Of a stretch of DNA of 64,000 nucleotides, positions 53,270 to 61,886 are shown one piece after another. Source of the stretch: Bacteroides sp. Marseille-P3684 (GTDB lineage: Bacteria; Bacteroidota; Bacteroidia; Bacteroidales; Bacteroidaceae); assembly GCF_900291465.1 (NCBI RefSeq), contig NZ_LT985808.1, positions 792,326 to 856,325 on the forward strand, written 5' to 3'. Position 1 is the first letter of the stretch. Every line of letters begins with the position of its first letter. Below the pieces are notes generated by a model, which had not been told where the DNA came from, searched no databases, and was given only the letters and a program-made list of their open reading frames with translations. The position numbers and the translations under genes are program-made.

Positions 53270-53926
53270 ATGAAATTCTTTATTGACACAGCCAATCTGG
53301 AACAAATCCGTGAAGCAAACGCCATGGGCGTGCTTGACGGCGTAACCACCAATCCGTCCCTCATGGCAAAGGAAGGCATTAAGGGTACTGCAAACCAACG
53401 CCAACACTACATTGACATTTGCAACATTGTCAATGGCGACGTCAGCGCAGAAGTCATCGCCACTGACTATGAAGGCATGATCAAGGAAGGCGAGGAGCTT
53501 GCAGCCCTCAATCCTCATATCGTGGTGAAGATCCCCTGCATCGCAGACGGAATCAAGGCCATCAAATATTTCACCTCCAAGGGCATCCGCACGAACTGCA
53601 CCCTGGTGTTCTCTGCCGGGCAGGCATTGCTCGCCGCAAAGGCAGGCGCCACCTACGTTTCGCCCTTCGTCGGACGTCTCGATGACATCAGCAGCGACGG
53701 CGTAGAGCTCATCGCTCAGATTGTCAGCATCTACCGCACCTACGGCTTCAAGACCCAGGTGCTGGCAGCCTCCATCCGTCACACGCAGCACATCATCGCA
53801 TGCGCCGAGGTCGGCGCCGACGTGGTGACCTGCCCGTTGTCCGCCATCAAGGGGCTCCTGAAGCACCCGTTGACAGACTCCGGTCTGGCAACATTCCTGG
53901 CAGACTACAAACGTGTGAACGGTTAA
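53270..53926 (+). CDS. fsa: Fructose-6-phosphate aldolase / transaldolase-like
   Basis: The start is ATG 53270, giving MKFFIDTANLEQIREAN and 218 residues, the size of the short transaldolase/FSA subfamily. The Schiff-base lysine is Lys87 in NPHIVVKIPC, and GVTTNPSLM and SPFVGRLDDIS are conserved phosphate-binding runs. Members are either fructose-6-phosphate aldolases or true transaldolases; the sequence does not decide which. A strong terminator follows. Confidence 0.9.
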   Translation: MKFFIDTANLEQIREANAMGVLDGVTTNPSLMAKEGIKGTANQRQHYIDICNIVNGDVSAEVIATDYEGMIKEGEELAALNPHIVVKIPCIADGIKAIKYFTSKGIRTNCTLVFSAGQALLAAKAGATYVSPFVGRLDDISSDGVELIAQIVSIYRTYGFKTQVLAASIRHTQHIIACAEVGADVVTCPLSAIKGLLKHPLTDSGLATFLADYKRVNG

Positions 53927-53980
53927 TCTAGACTTTTATAAGTAGTAAAGATTATGGTATGAAGGACTATTTTGTCCTTG

Positions 53981-54024
53981 AACGCTACTTTCTCCGTGAG
54001 GCGAAGGTAGCGTTTTCCTTTTTT
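53981..54024 (+). terminator. Terminator after the fsa-type gene
   Basis: AACGCTACTTT pairs with AAGGTAGCGTT (11 bp, one G.T), followed by TTTTCCTTTTTT. A smaller hairpin AAGGAC / GTCCTT precedes it at 53962-53979. Confidence 0.9.
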
Positions 54025-54099
54025 AGTGGTTGCCTTGCAGACCGTTCGCCCTACATTTTTCGGAATGTTTTGTTTATGTAACGTGGCGGTTGTGTCATT

Positions 54100-54678
54100 T
54101 TGTCAAAATGTCAAACGAAGCGTCTGAGAATGCCTTCGTTCGCACCAAAATACGGATTGGTGACCGGGAAGGCCCTTCTCGCGCGATTAGCGAAATACAC
54201 ATTGACGGGGTTCCCGTCAGTTTCCTTTCCTTCTGTCTGATTTTTCCCTCCCTTCATTCCCTTCCGTCGGTCTTTTCACGCGGACGGACGCAATTTCACA
54301 CATTCGGAATTGTGCCCCTCCGGGCTCTAAAAAATGGGGACAGGGGACTGTTTTCGTACGGACGAACGACCACGACGGTGCGGACACGTCGGTACGGTGG
54401 TGCGGACACGTCGGTACGGTGGTGCGGACACGTCCGTACGAAGCCAACAACCGGTGCTTTCCACCGTAAAAACGGGTTCGGCGAATGCCTTTTTCGCGTT
54501 AGAAACGGTATAATTGTGTGAATATATGTTCATTCTGATGTGTTCCGAAGGACGTATCTTAAAATATTTAACGAGTGTTTTTCTAATTGGGACGATTTTG
54601 CGAAAATGCGCGTTACCTGAAAACGGCAAATCAGGAAATTGTGATGTTAAAAACCGGAAAATGATGTCGTTTTGACAA
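54100..54678. repeat. 560-bp rigid-length intergenic element, copy C (extra 22-bp unit)
   Basis: Landmarks AAACGA (54113), CCAAAATACGG (54145), CTCTAAAA (54325), CGTACGAAGC (54435), TATTTAACG (54565) and GTGA (54641) have the spacing of copies A and B except for 22 added bases before CGTACGAAGC. The addition is one more unit of a tandem repeat starting GGTGCGGACACGTC (units at 54377, 54399 and 54421). The ends TTGTCAAAA (54100-54108) and TTTTGACAA (54670-54678) pair over 9 bp. Confidence 0.88.
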
Positions 54679-54694
54679 GCAGGCCATGGGGAAA

Positions 54695-54854
54695 ATGTAG
54701 GGGCGACCGGTCTGGTCGCCCGGTCCAATAGGGCAATGCGTCCAATCCAACCGACCGGGACGCCCCGTCCGACAAACCGTCCCGCAGGCGATTCCTTATT
54801 TCGGGAATGGCACCGTTGCGTTGGACCGGGCGACCAGACCGGTCGCCCCTACAT
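54695..54854. repeat. Inverted pair of 34-bp hairpin elements
   Basis: Copy 3 (54695-54728, reversed) and copy 4 (54821-54854, forward) of the 34-bp element face each other across 92 bases. Both are identical in sequence to the copies at 26421 and 27108. The enclosed segment has no recognised gene. Confidence 0.88.
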
Positions 54855-54889
54855 TCACCGCCTTGTGGAATCGTTTCCACGCCGCACGG

Positions 54890-54967
54890 CAATTGTCAAT
54901 TGTCCATTGTCAATTGTCAATTGAATCGTTGTCAATTGTCCATTGAATCGTTGTCAATTGTCAATTG
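54890..54967. repeat. CAATTG tract before the B12 operon
   Basis: A run of GTCAATTGTCCATTGTCAATTG-type units interrupted by AATCGTT ends 46 bases before the promoter of the vitamin B12 operon. Confidence 0.85.
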
Positions 54968-54989
54968 AGCAAACATTTTCCTGTCCGGC

Positions 54990-55020
54990 TTGGCTGTTCG
55001 GCGCATTTCGCCTACCTTTG
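54990..55020 (+). promoter_or_regulatory. Promoter of the B12 uptake operon
   Basis: TACCTTTG at 55013-55020 fits TAnnTTTG. TTGG near 54990-54993 is a plausible -33 with 19-base spacing. Transcription would start about 15 bases before the riboswitch. Confidence 0.65.
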
Positions 55021-55040
55021 CAGCAGTAATCAGAAACACG

Positions 55041-55222
55041 GCGTCCTGGTGTCCCGCGGAGCGTCCTGCCCCGAGGGATGAAAAGGGAACCGGGTGAGAA
55101 TCCCGGACAGACCCACTGCTGTGAGTCCCCGTAGCGTTTCCACGAAACACCGCATCATGTCCACTGTCCCTGCACAAGGGGTGGGAAGGACTTCGTGGAA
55201 GGGACGAGTCAGAAGACCTGCC
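55041..55222 (+). promoter_or_regulatory. Cobalamin (B12) riboswitch
   Basis: The RNA contains the conserved blocks of the adenosylcobalamin aptamer: AAAAGGGAACCGGGTGAGAA, the matching CCCGG, ACCCACTGCTGTGAG (near the B12 box), GTCCACTG, GGGAAGG, and the closing GAGTCAGAAGACCTGCC. The order and spacing fit the family. It sits in the 5' leader of a BtuG/BtuB/BtuF/BtuC/BtuD operon and should reduce its expression when B12 is plentiful. Confidence 0.93.
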
Positions 55223-55350
55223 AGACACACGCCTTTTGTTCAACGTTTCGGGGGAGGAAACGGAGAATATACGTCGGCATTTCCATCCGGGCGCCCACTG
55301 CCGTCGCGCGTTCTTTCGACTCTTCTTCGCGAAGTAAAAACCATTCTATC

Positions 55351-56514
55351 ATGTTATTAGCTAAAAAATTCGCGTATGCTCTCGCATGCGCTGCCGTCCT
55401 GTTCGCTGCTTGTAGCGACGACGACAAACCGGTGTTGACGGAAGAAGAGGTATCTGAAAAGACCGTAGAGGCAATCGTGGTCAATGAGGGTCAGTGGACG
55501 AAGAACCTGGGCTCGATTTCTGCCATTTACAGTGACGGAACGGTCGACGCCGACATCTTCCGTCAGGTGAACAACCGCCCGCTGGGCGATGTGGCACAAG
55601 ACATAGCCCTCATCAACGGTGCCTACTTCGTGCCCATAAACAATTCGCACATCATTCAGGTCGTTGATGCCAAGACCTTTGAGTCGAAGGCTACCATCCT
55701 GGCACCGGACATCACCCCGACACGCATCGTGGCGATTTCGGACACGGAAGCTCTGGTGAGTGCAGGATACGGGAAAGGATTCGTACGCATCAGTACGGTA
55801 GAGCCTTACGGCGAGGCTACACCCGAAGGCGGACGTGAAGTGCTGGAATATATTCAGACTTCGGGTGCAGGTCATTACATGGCAGCGGTCGGAAACAAGC
55901 TGGCAGTGTCGACCGGTAGCTCGACCAAGGGGGTTGTCATCTATGACCTCAATAAACTGAATGCAGGGGGCGATACAATAAAAGTTTCTCACTTCGGCGA
56001 GAAGGCAAAGCTGCTGAAGGACAAGAACAACATTGTCTGGGCCATCGGCGAGTACAAACCGGATGACAACACGAAGGTAATCCGTTGCAGCGGGATAGAC
56101 CTTGCGAAAGAAGCGGTCGTGTCGACCATCGACATACCCGAGGCACTGAATGCAGCGTCTGCCAAGGCTGGCGACCTCATTGGTGTCCCCAGCTATAACC
56201 GTACGGACATTGCGAACAACAAGCTCTACTTCCCCGTGAAGATAGCCACCGAGGACGGAGACCTCTTCTCCGCCGAGCAGGGTGTCTACGAGGTGGATGT
56301 CGAGACGGGAACCTATCGTCTGTACTGCATGACGCCCGACCTGGGCATGATGTTCGGCTTCGGGGTCAGTCCGGCAGGTGATGTCTATGTCGGCGACTGC
56401 ATCAACTGGAGCGCTCAGCAGGGTTATGTGCGCATCTACGACCGCGACGGTGCACACAAAGATGTAAAGGTGGGACTTTACCCGACAGAGTTTTGTTTTC
56501 CTGACAAGCAATGA
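55351..56514 (+). CDS. btuG: BtuG-like surface lipoprotein (beta-propeller, DUF5074 type)
   Basis: The start is ATG 55351 (the frame runs back into the riboswitch). The 387-residue protein has a lipobox ending at Cys21 (LFAAC). Repeated blades of a beta-propeller follow, for example VVNEGQWTKNLGSISAIY, RPLGDVAQDIALING and INNSHIIQVVDAKTFE. In Bacteroides, BtuG proteins of this kind are surface lipoproteins that bind B12 very tightly and hand it to BtuB. It lies after the cobalamin riboswitch and its stop overlaps the btuB start (ATGA). Confidence 0.85.
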   Translation: MLLAKKFAYALACAAVLFAACSDDDKPVLTEEEVSEKTVEAIVVNEGQWTKNLGSISAIYSDGTVDADIFRQVNNRPLGDVAQDIALINGAYFVPINNSHIIQVVDAKTFESKATILAPDITPTRIVAISDTEALVSAGYGKGFVRISTVEPYGEATPEGGREVLEYIQTSGAGHYMAAVGNKLAVSTGSSTKGVVIYDLNKLNAGGDTIKVSHFGEKAKLLKDKNNIVWAIGEYKPDDNTKVIRCSGIDLAKEAVVSTIDIPEALNAASAKAGDLIGVPSYNRTDIANNKLYFPVKIATEDGDLFSAEQGVYEVDVETGTYRLYCMTPDLGMMFGFGVSPAGDVYVGDCINWSAQQGYVRIYDRDGAHKDVKVGLYPTEFCFPDKQ

Positions 56515-58523
56515 TGAGACACTGGGGACTCTGCATACTGATGGTATCCGGCTGGAGCGGCGCACAGGCTGCCCCCGCCGACACCATCGTCTGCGACAAC
56601 CGACTGGACACCATCCAGGTCGTGGCACGACGCATCCGGCACGTCAATGAGGCGAATGCCGGAGCACGTGTCACGACCATCGACCCGGAGCTGCTGCTCG
56701 CCAACCGCACGCGCTCGCTCTCCGAACTGCTCGCCGACAACTCGGCGGTCTACATCAAGAGCTTGGGCACGGGCGCACTCGCCACAGCCTCCTTCCGCGG
56801 AGGCAGCGCGGCACAGACACGCGTCAACTGGAACGGCATCAACATCACACCGCCCATGTCGGGCACGTTCGACTTCTCGCAAATCCCCGTCTTCTTCACC
56901 GACAACGTCGACCTCTACTACGGCAGCAGCCATGTCAAGAACGGCACGGGCGCCGTGGGAGGCAGCGTCAACCTCTTCACCGACCCGGACTGGGGGCAGG
57001 GCTTCAGCGGACGTGCCTTCACCGAGTACGGCTCCTACGACACCTGGACCGCGGGCGGACAGCTCAACTACAGCCGCGGACGCTCCTCGTTCAAGACCCG
57101 CGCCTACTACCAGCACTCGCAGAACGACTACGAGTACATCAACCGCATCCTCACCAACACCCCCTTTCGCGAGCGTCGCACCGATGCCGACTACTCCCAG
57201 TGGAGCGTCATGCAGGAGGCGTACTTCCGTCTCAGCCCCTATGCCCGGCTGACGGCTGTCGGCTGGTTGCAGGGCGGCACACGGATGCTGCCCCAGCCGC
57301 TGGGCGTGGTGCAGACGAGCCACGAGCGTCAGCAGGACCTCAACGGACGCGCCTACGCCGGGCTGGACTGGAGCCGCGGCATACACCAGCTGCACCTCAA
57401 GGCGGCGTGGCTCTACTTCCGACAGGACTATGACAAGTGGTACGACCGGGGCTCGTTCGACCCCTCGGGCACCGTCAACCAGTCGCAGACGTGGCAGGCG
57501 GTGGCGGACTACTCCTGCGCACCTGCCGACGGACTGGTGCTCAACACCACCCTCACCTATACCCACGACCGGGTGAAGTCGGAGAGCTACATCGACGTGG
57601 ACTCGTCGAAATACGTCATCGACGGCGTGCACTTCGACATCCCCGTGCCCGAACCGCCGCTGACCGCCCGCCGCAACGTGCTCTCCTGGCAGGCGTCCGT
57701 TCGTTGGGAAGCCCTCCCGTGGCTGCTCCTCGACGGGCAGTACATGCTGGAGCGCAACGGGCACCGCACGGTGTCTACCGGCTCGGCGGGCTTCCTCGTG
57801 AGTCTCTGGGACAAGATGCTCAGGCTGAAGGGAAGCGCCTCCTACAACTACCGCTTCCCGAGCATGAACGACCTCTACTGGCGTCCCGGGGGGAACCCGG
57901 ACGTGCTGCCCGAGGACGGTTTCTCCTACGACGCCGCCCTGAGCTTCCACCGTCCGCTGACCGACTGGCTGACGCTCGATGCCGAGGTGGCGGGCTACCT
58001 GATGTACATCGACAACTGGATACTCTGGCTGCCGCAGGACGGCAACCAGTGGATATGGACTCCGCAGAACAAGCGCGACGTGCGCTCCACGGGCGTGGAG
58101 GTATCCACCCGGCTGGAGTTCCGTGCGGGCGACCTGCGCGCCGTCCTCTCGGGCAACTACAGCTGGTCGGAAGCCTGCACGCGCACCAGGCAGCACGTGG
58201 ACGACGGCTCGCTCATGAAGCAGATTCCCTACGTGCCGCGCCGCAAGTGGAACGCCCGTCTCGCGCTCGACTGGCGGGGCGCGTTCCTCTCCTGGCAGAC
58301 GACCCACGTAGGCCGACGCTATGTGACCACGGACGAGTCCTACTCGACCGACGCCTACACCGTGCACAACCTCCTGGCAGGCTACCGCTGGACGTTCGCC
58401 GGCGGCAAGGCGCTCACGCCGCAGCTGCGTGTGGACAACGTGACGGACGCCTACTACGAGTCGACGCAATACTACCCCATGCCGTTGCGCAACTACCTGG
58501 TTTCACTGCTCTTTGAATTTTGA
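56511..58523 (+). CDS. btuB: TonB-dependent cobalamin receptor BtuB
   Basis: The 670-residue protein has a signal peptide ending near GAQA (residue 20), a TonB-box-like DTIQVVA, and a plug domain with SLSELLADNSAVYIKSLG and FRGGSAAQTRVNWNGI. A 22-strand-type barrel ends NYLVSLLFEF. The start at 56511 overlaps the btuG stop; ATG 56514 is an alternative. Riboswitch control and linkage to btuF/C/D support B12 as substrate. Confidence 0.92.
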   Translation: MMRHWGLCILMVSGWSGAQAAPADTIVCDNRLDTIQVVARRIRHVNEANAGARVTTIDPELLLANRTRSLSELLADNSAVYIKSLGTGALATASFRGGSAAQTRVNWNGINITPPMSGTFDFSQIPVFFTDNVDLYYGSSHVKNGTGAVGGSVNLFTDPDWGQGFSGRAFTEYGSYDTWTAGGQLNYSRGRSSFKTRAYYQHSQNDYEYINRILTNTPFRERRTDADYSQWSVMQEAYFRLSPYARLTAVGWLQGGTRMLPQPLGVVQTSHERQQDLNGRAYAGLDWSRGIHQLHLKAAWLYFRQDYDKWYDRGSFDPSGTVNQSQTWQAVADYSCAPADGLVLNTTLTYTHDRVKSESYIDVDSSKYVIDGVHFDIPVPEPPLTARRNVLSWQASVRWEALPWLLLDGQYMLERNGHRTVSTGSAGFLVSLWDKMLRLKGSASYNYRFPSMNDLYWRPGGNPDVLPEDGFSYDAALSFHRPLTDWLTLDAEVAGYLMYIDNWILWLPQDGNQWIWTPQNKRDVRSTGVEVSTRLEFRAGDLRAVLSGNYSWSEACTRTRQHVDDGSLMKQIPYVPRRKWNARLALDWRGAFLSWQTTHVGRRYVTTDESYSTDAYTVHNLLAGYRWTFAGGKALTPQLRVDNVTDAYYESTQYYPMPLRNYLVSLLFEF

Positions 58524-58528
58524 CGCTT

Positions 58529-59701
58529 ATGAGAACGCATTTCCTCCCCCTGCTGCTCCTCGGCCTCTGGCTGACGGCAGCCTGCACCCACCGTCCGCCC
58601 TCCTACAAGCAGGTGTACACGGACGTGGCCTATGACAACGCCTGTGCCAAGGGCTTCCACATATGGGGCGCCCGGGACCGGCAGAGCACCGTCATCGAGG
58701 TGACGAACCCGTGGCAGAACGCCCGCGACGTGACGATGGCGTACTTCGTGGCACGCGGCGGCGAACAGCCCCCCGAGGACTTCGGCGGGGTCGTGATTCC
58801 CGCCGGACCGCGACGCATCGTCTGTATGTCGTCGAGCTACGTGGGCATGCTGGACGCCCTCGGGGCGACGGACCGAGTGGTGGGTGTCTCGGGCCTGGAC
58901 TACATCAACAGTCCCGCGCTGCTCGCCCGGCGCGACAGTGTGCGCGACGTGGGGGCAGAGCTGGACTTCGAGGTGCTGCTCGGACTGAAGCCCGACCTGG
59001 TGCTGCTCTACGGCGTGGACGACGCGCAGACGGCAGTGACCGACAAGCTGACGGAGCTGGGCATCCCCTACATGTACATCGGGGAGTATGTCGAGGAGGA
59101 CCCCATCGGACGTGCCGAGTGGATGATGGTGCTGGCGGAGGTCCTCGGGCTCCAGAAGCGCTGTCAGGTCATGATTGACATCCTCTACACCCAGTACAAG
59201 ACCCTCAGCCAGCTGGTGGCGGACGTGAAGGAACGCCCGAAGGTGATGCTCAACACGCCGTGGAACGACGTCTGGACCCTGCCTTCGCCGGAGAGCTACA
59301 TGGCGCGCCTCATCCACGACGCGGGGGGCGAGTACATCTTCCGCGAGGGGGCAGCCGGGAGCTACACCCGCATCGGCATGGAGACGGCGTACAGCCTGCT
59401 CCATGAGGCGGACTACTGGCTGAACATCAGCTCCGTGAAGACGCTCGACGAGCTGAAGGTGATGGACCCGCAGTTTGCGTCCGCCAAGGCGGTGCGCGAG
59501 GGGCACGTCTTCAACAACAACCTTCGCACGAACGCTGCCGGCGGCAATGACTTCTGGGAGTCGTCCGTCGTCAAGCCTTCGCGCGTGCTGCTCGACCTCA
59601 TCTGCATCCTGCACCCCGAGAAGCGGCGCGCTACCGACACCTTGTATTATTACCGGCCCATCGTGCCGGCGACCGGGGCGGACACCCCTCCGTCCCGTTA
59701 G
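58529..59701 (+). CDS. btuF: Cobalamin ABC transporter substrate-binding lipoprotein BtuF
   Basis: The start is ATG 58529 (a TTG nine bases upstream is disregarded). The 390-residue protein has a lipobox ending at Cys19 (LTAAC) and a helical-backbone periplasmic binding fold: RIVCMSSSYVGMLDALGATD, GLKPDLVLLYG and FWESSVVKPSRVL. An N-terminal extra segment (about 20-100) precedes the classical domain, as in other Bacteroidota siderophore/B12 binding proteins. It captures B12 in the periplasm and delivers it to BtuCD. Confidence 0.88.
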   Translation: MRTHFLPLLLLGLWLTAACTHRPPSYKQVYTDVAYDNACAKGFHIWGARDRQSTVIEVTNPWQNARDVTMAYFVARGGEQPPEDFGGVVIPAGPRRIVCMSSSYVGMLDALGATDRVVGVSGLDYINSPALLARRDSVRDVGAELDFEVLLGLKPDLVLLYGVDDAQTAVTDKLTELGIPYMYIGEYVEEDPIGRAEWMMVLAEVLGLQKRCQVMIDILYTQYKTLSQLVADVKERPKVMLNTPWNDVWTLPSPESYMARLIHDAGGEYIFREGAAGSYTRIGMETAYSLLHEADYWLNISSVKTLDELKVMDPQFASAKAVREGHVFNNNLRTNAAGGNDFWESSVVKPSRVLLDLICILHPEKRRATDTLYYYRPIVPATGADTPPSR

Positions 59702-59814
59702 CAACGGACCCCGTCGGCAGGAGCGGTCCATGCACCGTCCCCGTCCGCCGGTCCTCCAACGAATGAACCTGTCGGATGCACGCACCGTGCCTCCTGCCCA
59801 ACGAACCAATGCCT

Positions 59815-60810
59815 ATGACACGAACCGCACTCTGTTTCCTGCTGCTTGTCCTGTCCACCGCCGGGCTGTTCCTGCTCGACCTCATGACGGGCGACGTCAC
59901 CCTCCCCGCTGCCGACGTATGGGCGGCACTGACGGGCAGTGGCGACGACGCGCTGACGGCACACATCGTCCGTTCGGTCCGCCTCGTGCGGGGGGTGGTG
60001 GCAGTACTCGTCGGGCTGTCGCTCTCCGTGAGCGGACTGCAGATGCAGACCGTCTTCCGCAATCCGCTGGCGGACCCCTACCTGCTGGGCGTCAGTTCGG
60101 GAGCCAGCCTGGGCGTGGCGCTATTCATCCTGGGCATCCCCCTGCTGGGGCTGTCGGGTGCGCCGTGGTTGCAGTCGGTGGGCGTGGCAGGCGCCGGCTG
60201 GGTGGGTTCCGCCGCCATCCTGCTGGGCGTGGCGTTCATCAGCCGACGGGTGAAGAACATCATGGGGGTGCTCATCCTCGGCGTAATGACAGGATACGTT
60301 GCCGGGGCACTCATCCAGGTGTTGCAGTATCTCAGCGCGGCGGAACAGCTGAAGCTCTTCACGCTGTGGTCCATGGGCTCGCTGGGTCAGGTCACCGAGA
60401 CCAAGCTCTGGGTCATGCTTGCCGTGGTGACGGTGGGCCTCGTGCTCGCGGTGGCAAGCATCAAGGCGCTCAACCTGCTGTTGCTGGGCGAGCAGTACGC
60501 CTCGACGATGGGGCTTGACGTCCGCCGTTCCCGCTCGCTCATCTTCCTGTCGACGATGTTGCTCACGGGCACGGTGACCGCGTTCTGCGGACCCATCGGG
60601 TTCGTCGGTCTCGCCATCCCCCACCTGGCGCGGGTCGTCTTCGGTAACGCCGACCACCGCGTGCTGCTCCCTGCCTGCGTGGGTATGGGCATGGCGGCGA
60701 TGCTCGTGTGCGACATCCTCTCGAAGGCGTTCGTTCTCCCGGTGAACTGCATCGCCGCCCTGCTGGGCGTCCCCGTCATCGTGTGGGTCATCGTGAAGGT
60801 CGGCTGGTAA
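59815..60810 (+). CDS. btuC: Cobalamin ABC transporter permease BtuC
   Basis: The start is taken at ATG 59815 (59809 and 59776 are in frame). The 331-residue protein has about ten transmembrane helices and FecCD/BtuC motifs: RLVRGVVAVLVGLSLSVSG, QTVFRNPLADPYLLGVSSGA, GFVGLAIPHLARVVFG and PCVGMG-like LPACVGMGMA. It forms the membrane channel of the B12 importer. A gap of 113 bases separates it from btuF. Confidence 0.93.
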   Translation: MTRTALCFLLLVLSTAGLFLLDLMTGDVTLPAADVWAALTGSGDDALTAHIVRSVRLVRGVVAVLVGLSLSVSGLQMQTVFRNPLADPYLLGVSSGASLGVALFILGIPLLGLSGAPWLQSVGVAGAGWVGSAAILLGVAFISRRVKNIMGVLILGVMTGYVAGALIQVLQYLSAAEQLKLFTLWSMGSLGQVTETKLWVMLAVVTVGLVLAVASIKALNLLLLGEQYASTMGLDVRRSRSLIFLSTMLLTGTVTAFCGPIGFVGLAIPHLARVVFGNADHRVLLPACVGMGMAAMLVCDILSKAFVLPVNCIAALLGVPVIVWVIVKVGW

Positions 60811-60833
60811 TGAACTTGTAATCTGAAACACTC

Positions 60834-61610
60834 ATGCACATCGAACATCTCTCCATCGGTTATGGCACGCGCACGCTGCTCTCCGACGTCACGCTGACGC
60901 TGGAGGGAGGGCAGCTCGTGGCGCTCCTGGGCCGTAACGGGACGGGCAAGAGCACCCTGCTCCGTGCGCTGGCAGGGCTTGAACCGTGCCGTACGGGCGA
61001 AGTATGGCTCGACGGACGCCCCCTCTCCACGCTCGATGCGGGCGAACGCTCGCGCCGGGTCAGCCTGGTGACGACCGAGAAGGTGGCAGTGCCCCACCTG
61101 CGTGTCCACGAACTCGTGGCGATGGGCCGCGCCCCCTACACCAACTGGGTGGGCCGTCTCTCCGACGCCGACGAAGCCGCCATCGCCCGTGCACTGGAGC
61201 TGACGGGTATGTCCGCCTACGCCTCCCGTCCGACCGACAGCCTGTCTGACGGCGAGAGCCAGCGGGTGATGATTGCCCGGGCGCTGGCACAGGACACGCC
61301 GCTCGTCCTGCTCGACGAGCCGACGTCGTTCCTCGACCTGCCGAACCGCTACGACCTCTGCCTGCTGCTCAAGCGGCTCGCCACGGAGTCGGGGAAGCTC
61401 ATCGTGTTCTCTACGCACGAACTGGACATCGCGCTGTCCGTCTGCCACACGGTGATGCTCATCGACAATCCGCACGTGCACTGCCTGCCCACACCGGAGA
61501 TGGTGTCGGCGGGCCACATCGAACGCCTGTTCCACAGTCCGTCGGTGAGCTTTGACATCTCGGAGTGGGAACCCGGCAGCTATGCCGTCCGGGTGAAGGG
61601 GAGGGGATGA
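60834..61610 (+). CDS. btuD: Cobalamin ABC transporter ATP-binding protein BtuD
   Basis: The 258-residue protein has Walker A GRNGTGKST (33-41), a Q-loop region, signature LSDGESQRVMIARAL, Walker B LVLLDEPTSFLDL and the H-loop STHELD. It is an ABC ATPase of the iron/B12 importer class and lies 23 bases after btuC, last in the operon. Confidence 0.93.
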   Translation: MHIEHLSIGYGTRTLLSDVTLTLEGGQLVALLGRNGTGKSTLLRALAGLEPCRTGEVWLDGRPLSTLDAGERSRRVSLVTTEKVAVPHLRVHELVAMGRAPYTNWVGRLSDADEAAIARALELTGMSAYASRPTDSLSDGESQRVMIARALAQDTPLVLLDEPTSFLDLPNRYDLCLLLKRLATESGKLIVFSTHELDIALSVCHTVMLIDNPHVHCLPTPEMVSAGHIERLFHSPSVSFDISEWEPGSYAVRVKGRG

Positions 61611-61645
61611 ATTTTCCCGCCGGGCGAAAGATTTCCGTCCGATTG

Positions 61646-61677
61646 TTTCGCCGCTCCGACATCTCTTTGTATCTTTG
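61646..61677 (+). promoter_or_regulatory. Promoter of a candidate small RNA
   Basis: TATCTTTG at 61670-61677 fits TAnnTTTG; TTTC at 61646-61649 is a plausible -33 with 20-base spacing. No coding region follows on this strand. Confidence 0.7.
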
Positions 61678-61683
61678 CGGTAC

Positions 61684-61766
61684 TTTAAGAAGCAAGTCAC
61701 AATAAGGAAGTTTCCGTTGTGAAGACATCTAGGTAGCCCTCGGCCTTTAAGCGGGGGCTTTTTTAT
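61684..61766 (+). ncRNA. Candidate small non-coding RNA
   Basis: A promoter and a strong terminator enclose about 83 bases without a coding frame. The transcript would have a hairpin CACAA / TTGTG (61698-61721) with an inner GGAA / TTCC stem, then a single-stranded AAGACATCTAGGT linker. A Rho-independent terminator AGCCCTCG / CGGGGGCT with a T run follows (61735-61764). The layout (Bacteroidota promoter, compact hairpin, terminator) is like that described for the Bacteroidales-1 RNA motif, but identity with it is not shown here. Confidence 0.65.
61735..61764 (+). terminator. Terminator of the candidate small RNA
   Basis: An 8-bp stem AGCCCTCG / CGGGGGCT with a 9-base loop, followed by TTTTTT. 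Confidence 0.9.
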
Positions 61767-61781
61767 TGTCCTATTCCAAAC

Positions 61782-61829
61782 AAAGGCGGGCAATGACGAC
61801 AGGTTCCTGTGCCGTCATTGCCCGCCTTT
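61782..61829 (-). terminator. Terminator of the tlpA-like operon (very long hairpin)
   Basis: AAAGGCGGGCAATGACG (61782-61798) pairs perfectly with 61813-61829, and ACAGG / CCTGT extends the stem inward, giving 22 paired bases around a 2-base loop. Reading toward lower coordinates it is followed by GTTTGG. Confidence 0.8.
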
Positions 61830-61886
61830 GCCTTATCCTTGCCCGCCGTCGTGCCGGCAGGTTCCGGTCCGGGTCGTCCTGTGGGT

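Noticed and set aside
54821-54967. CAATTG and hairpin repeats before btuG as part of the riboswitch
   Set aside because: They lie upstream of the mapped -7 box at 55013 and are shared with unrelated loci.
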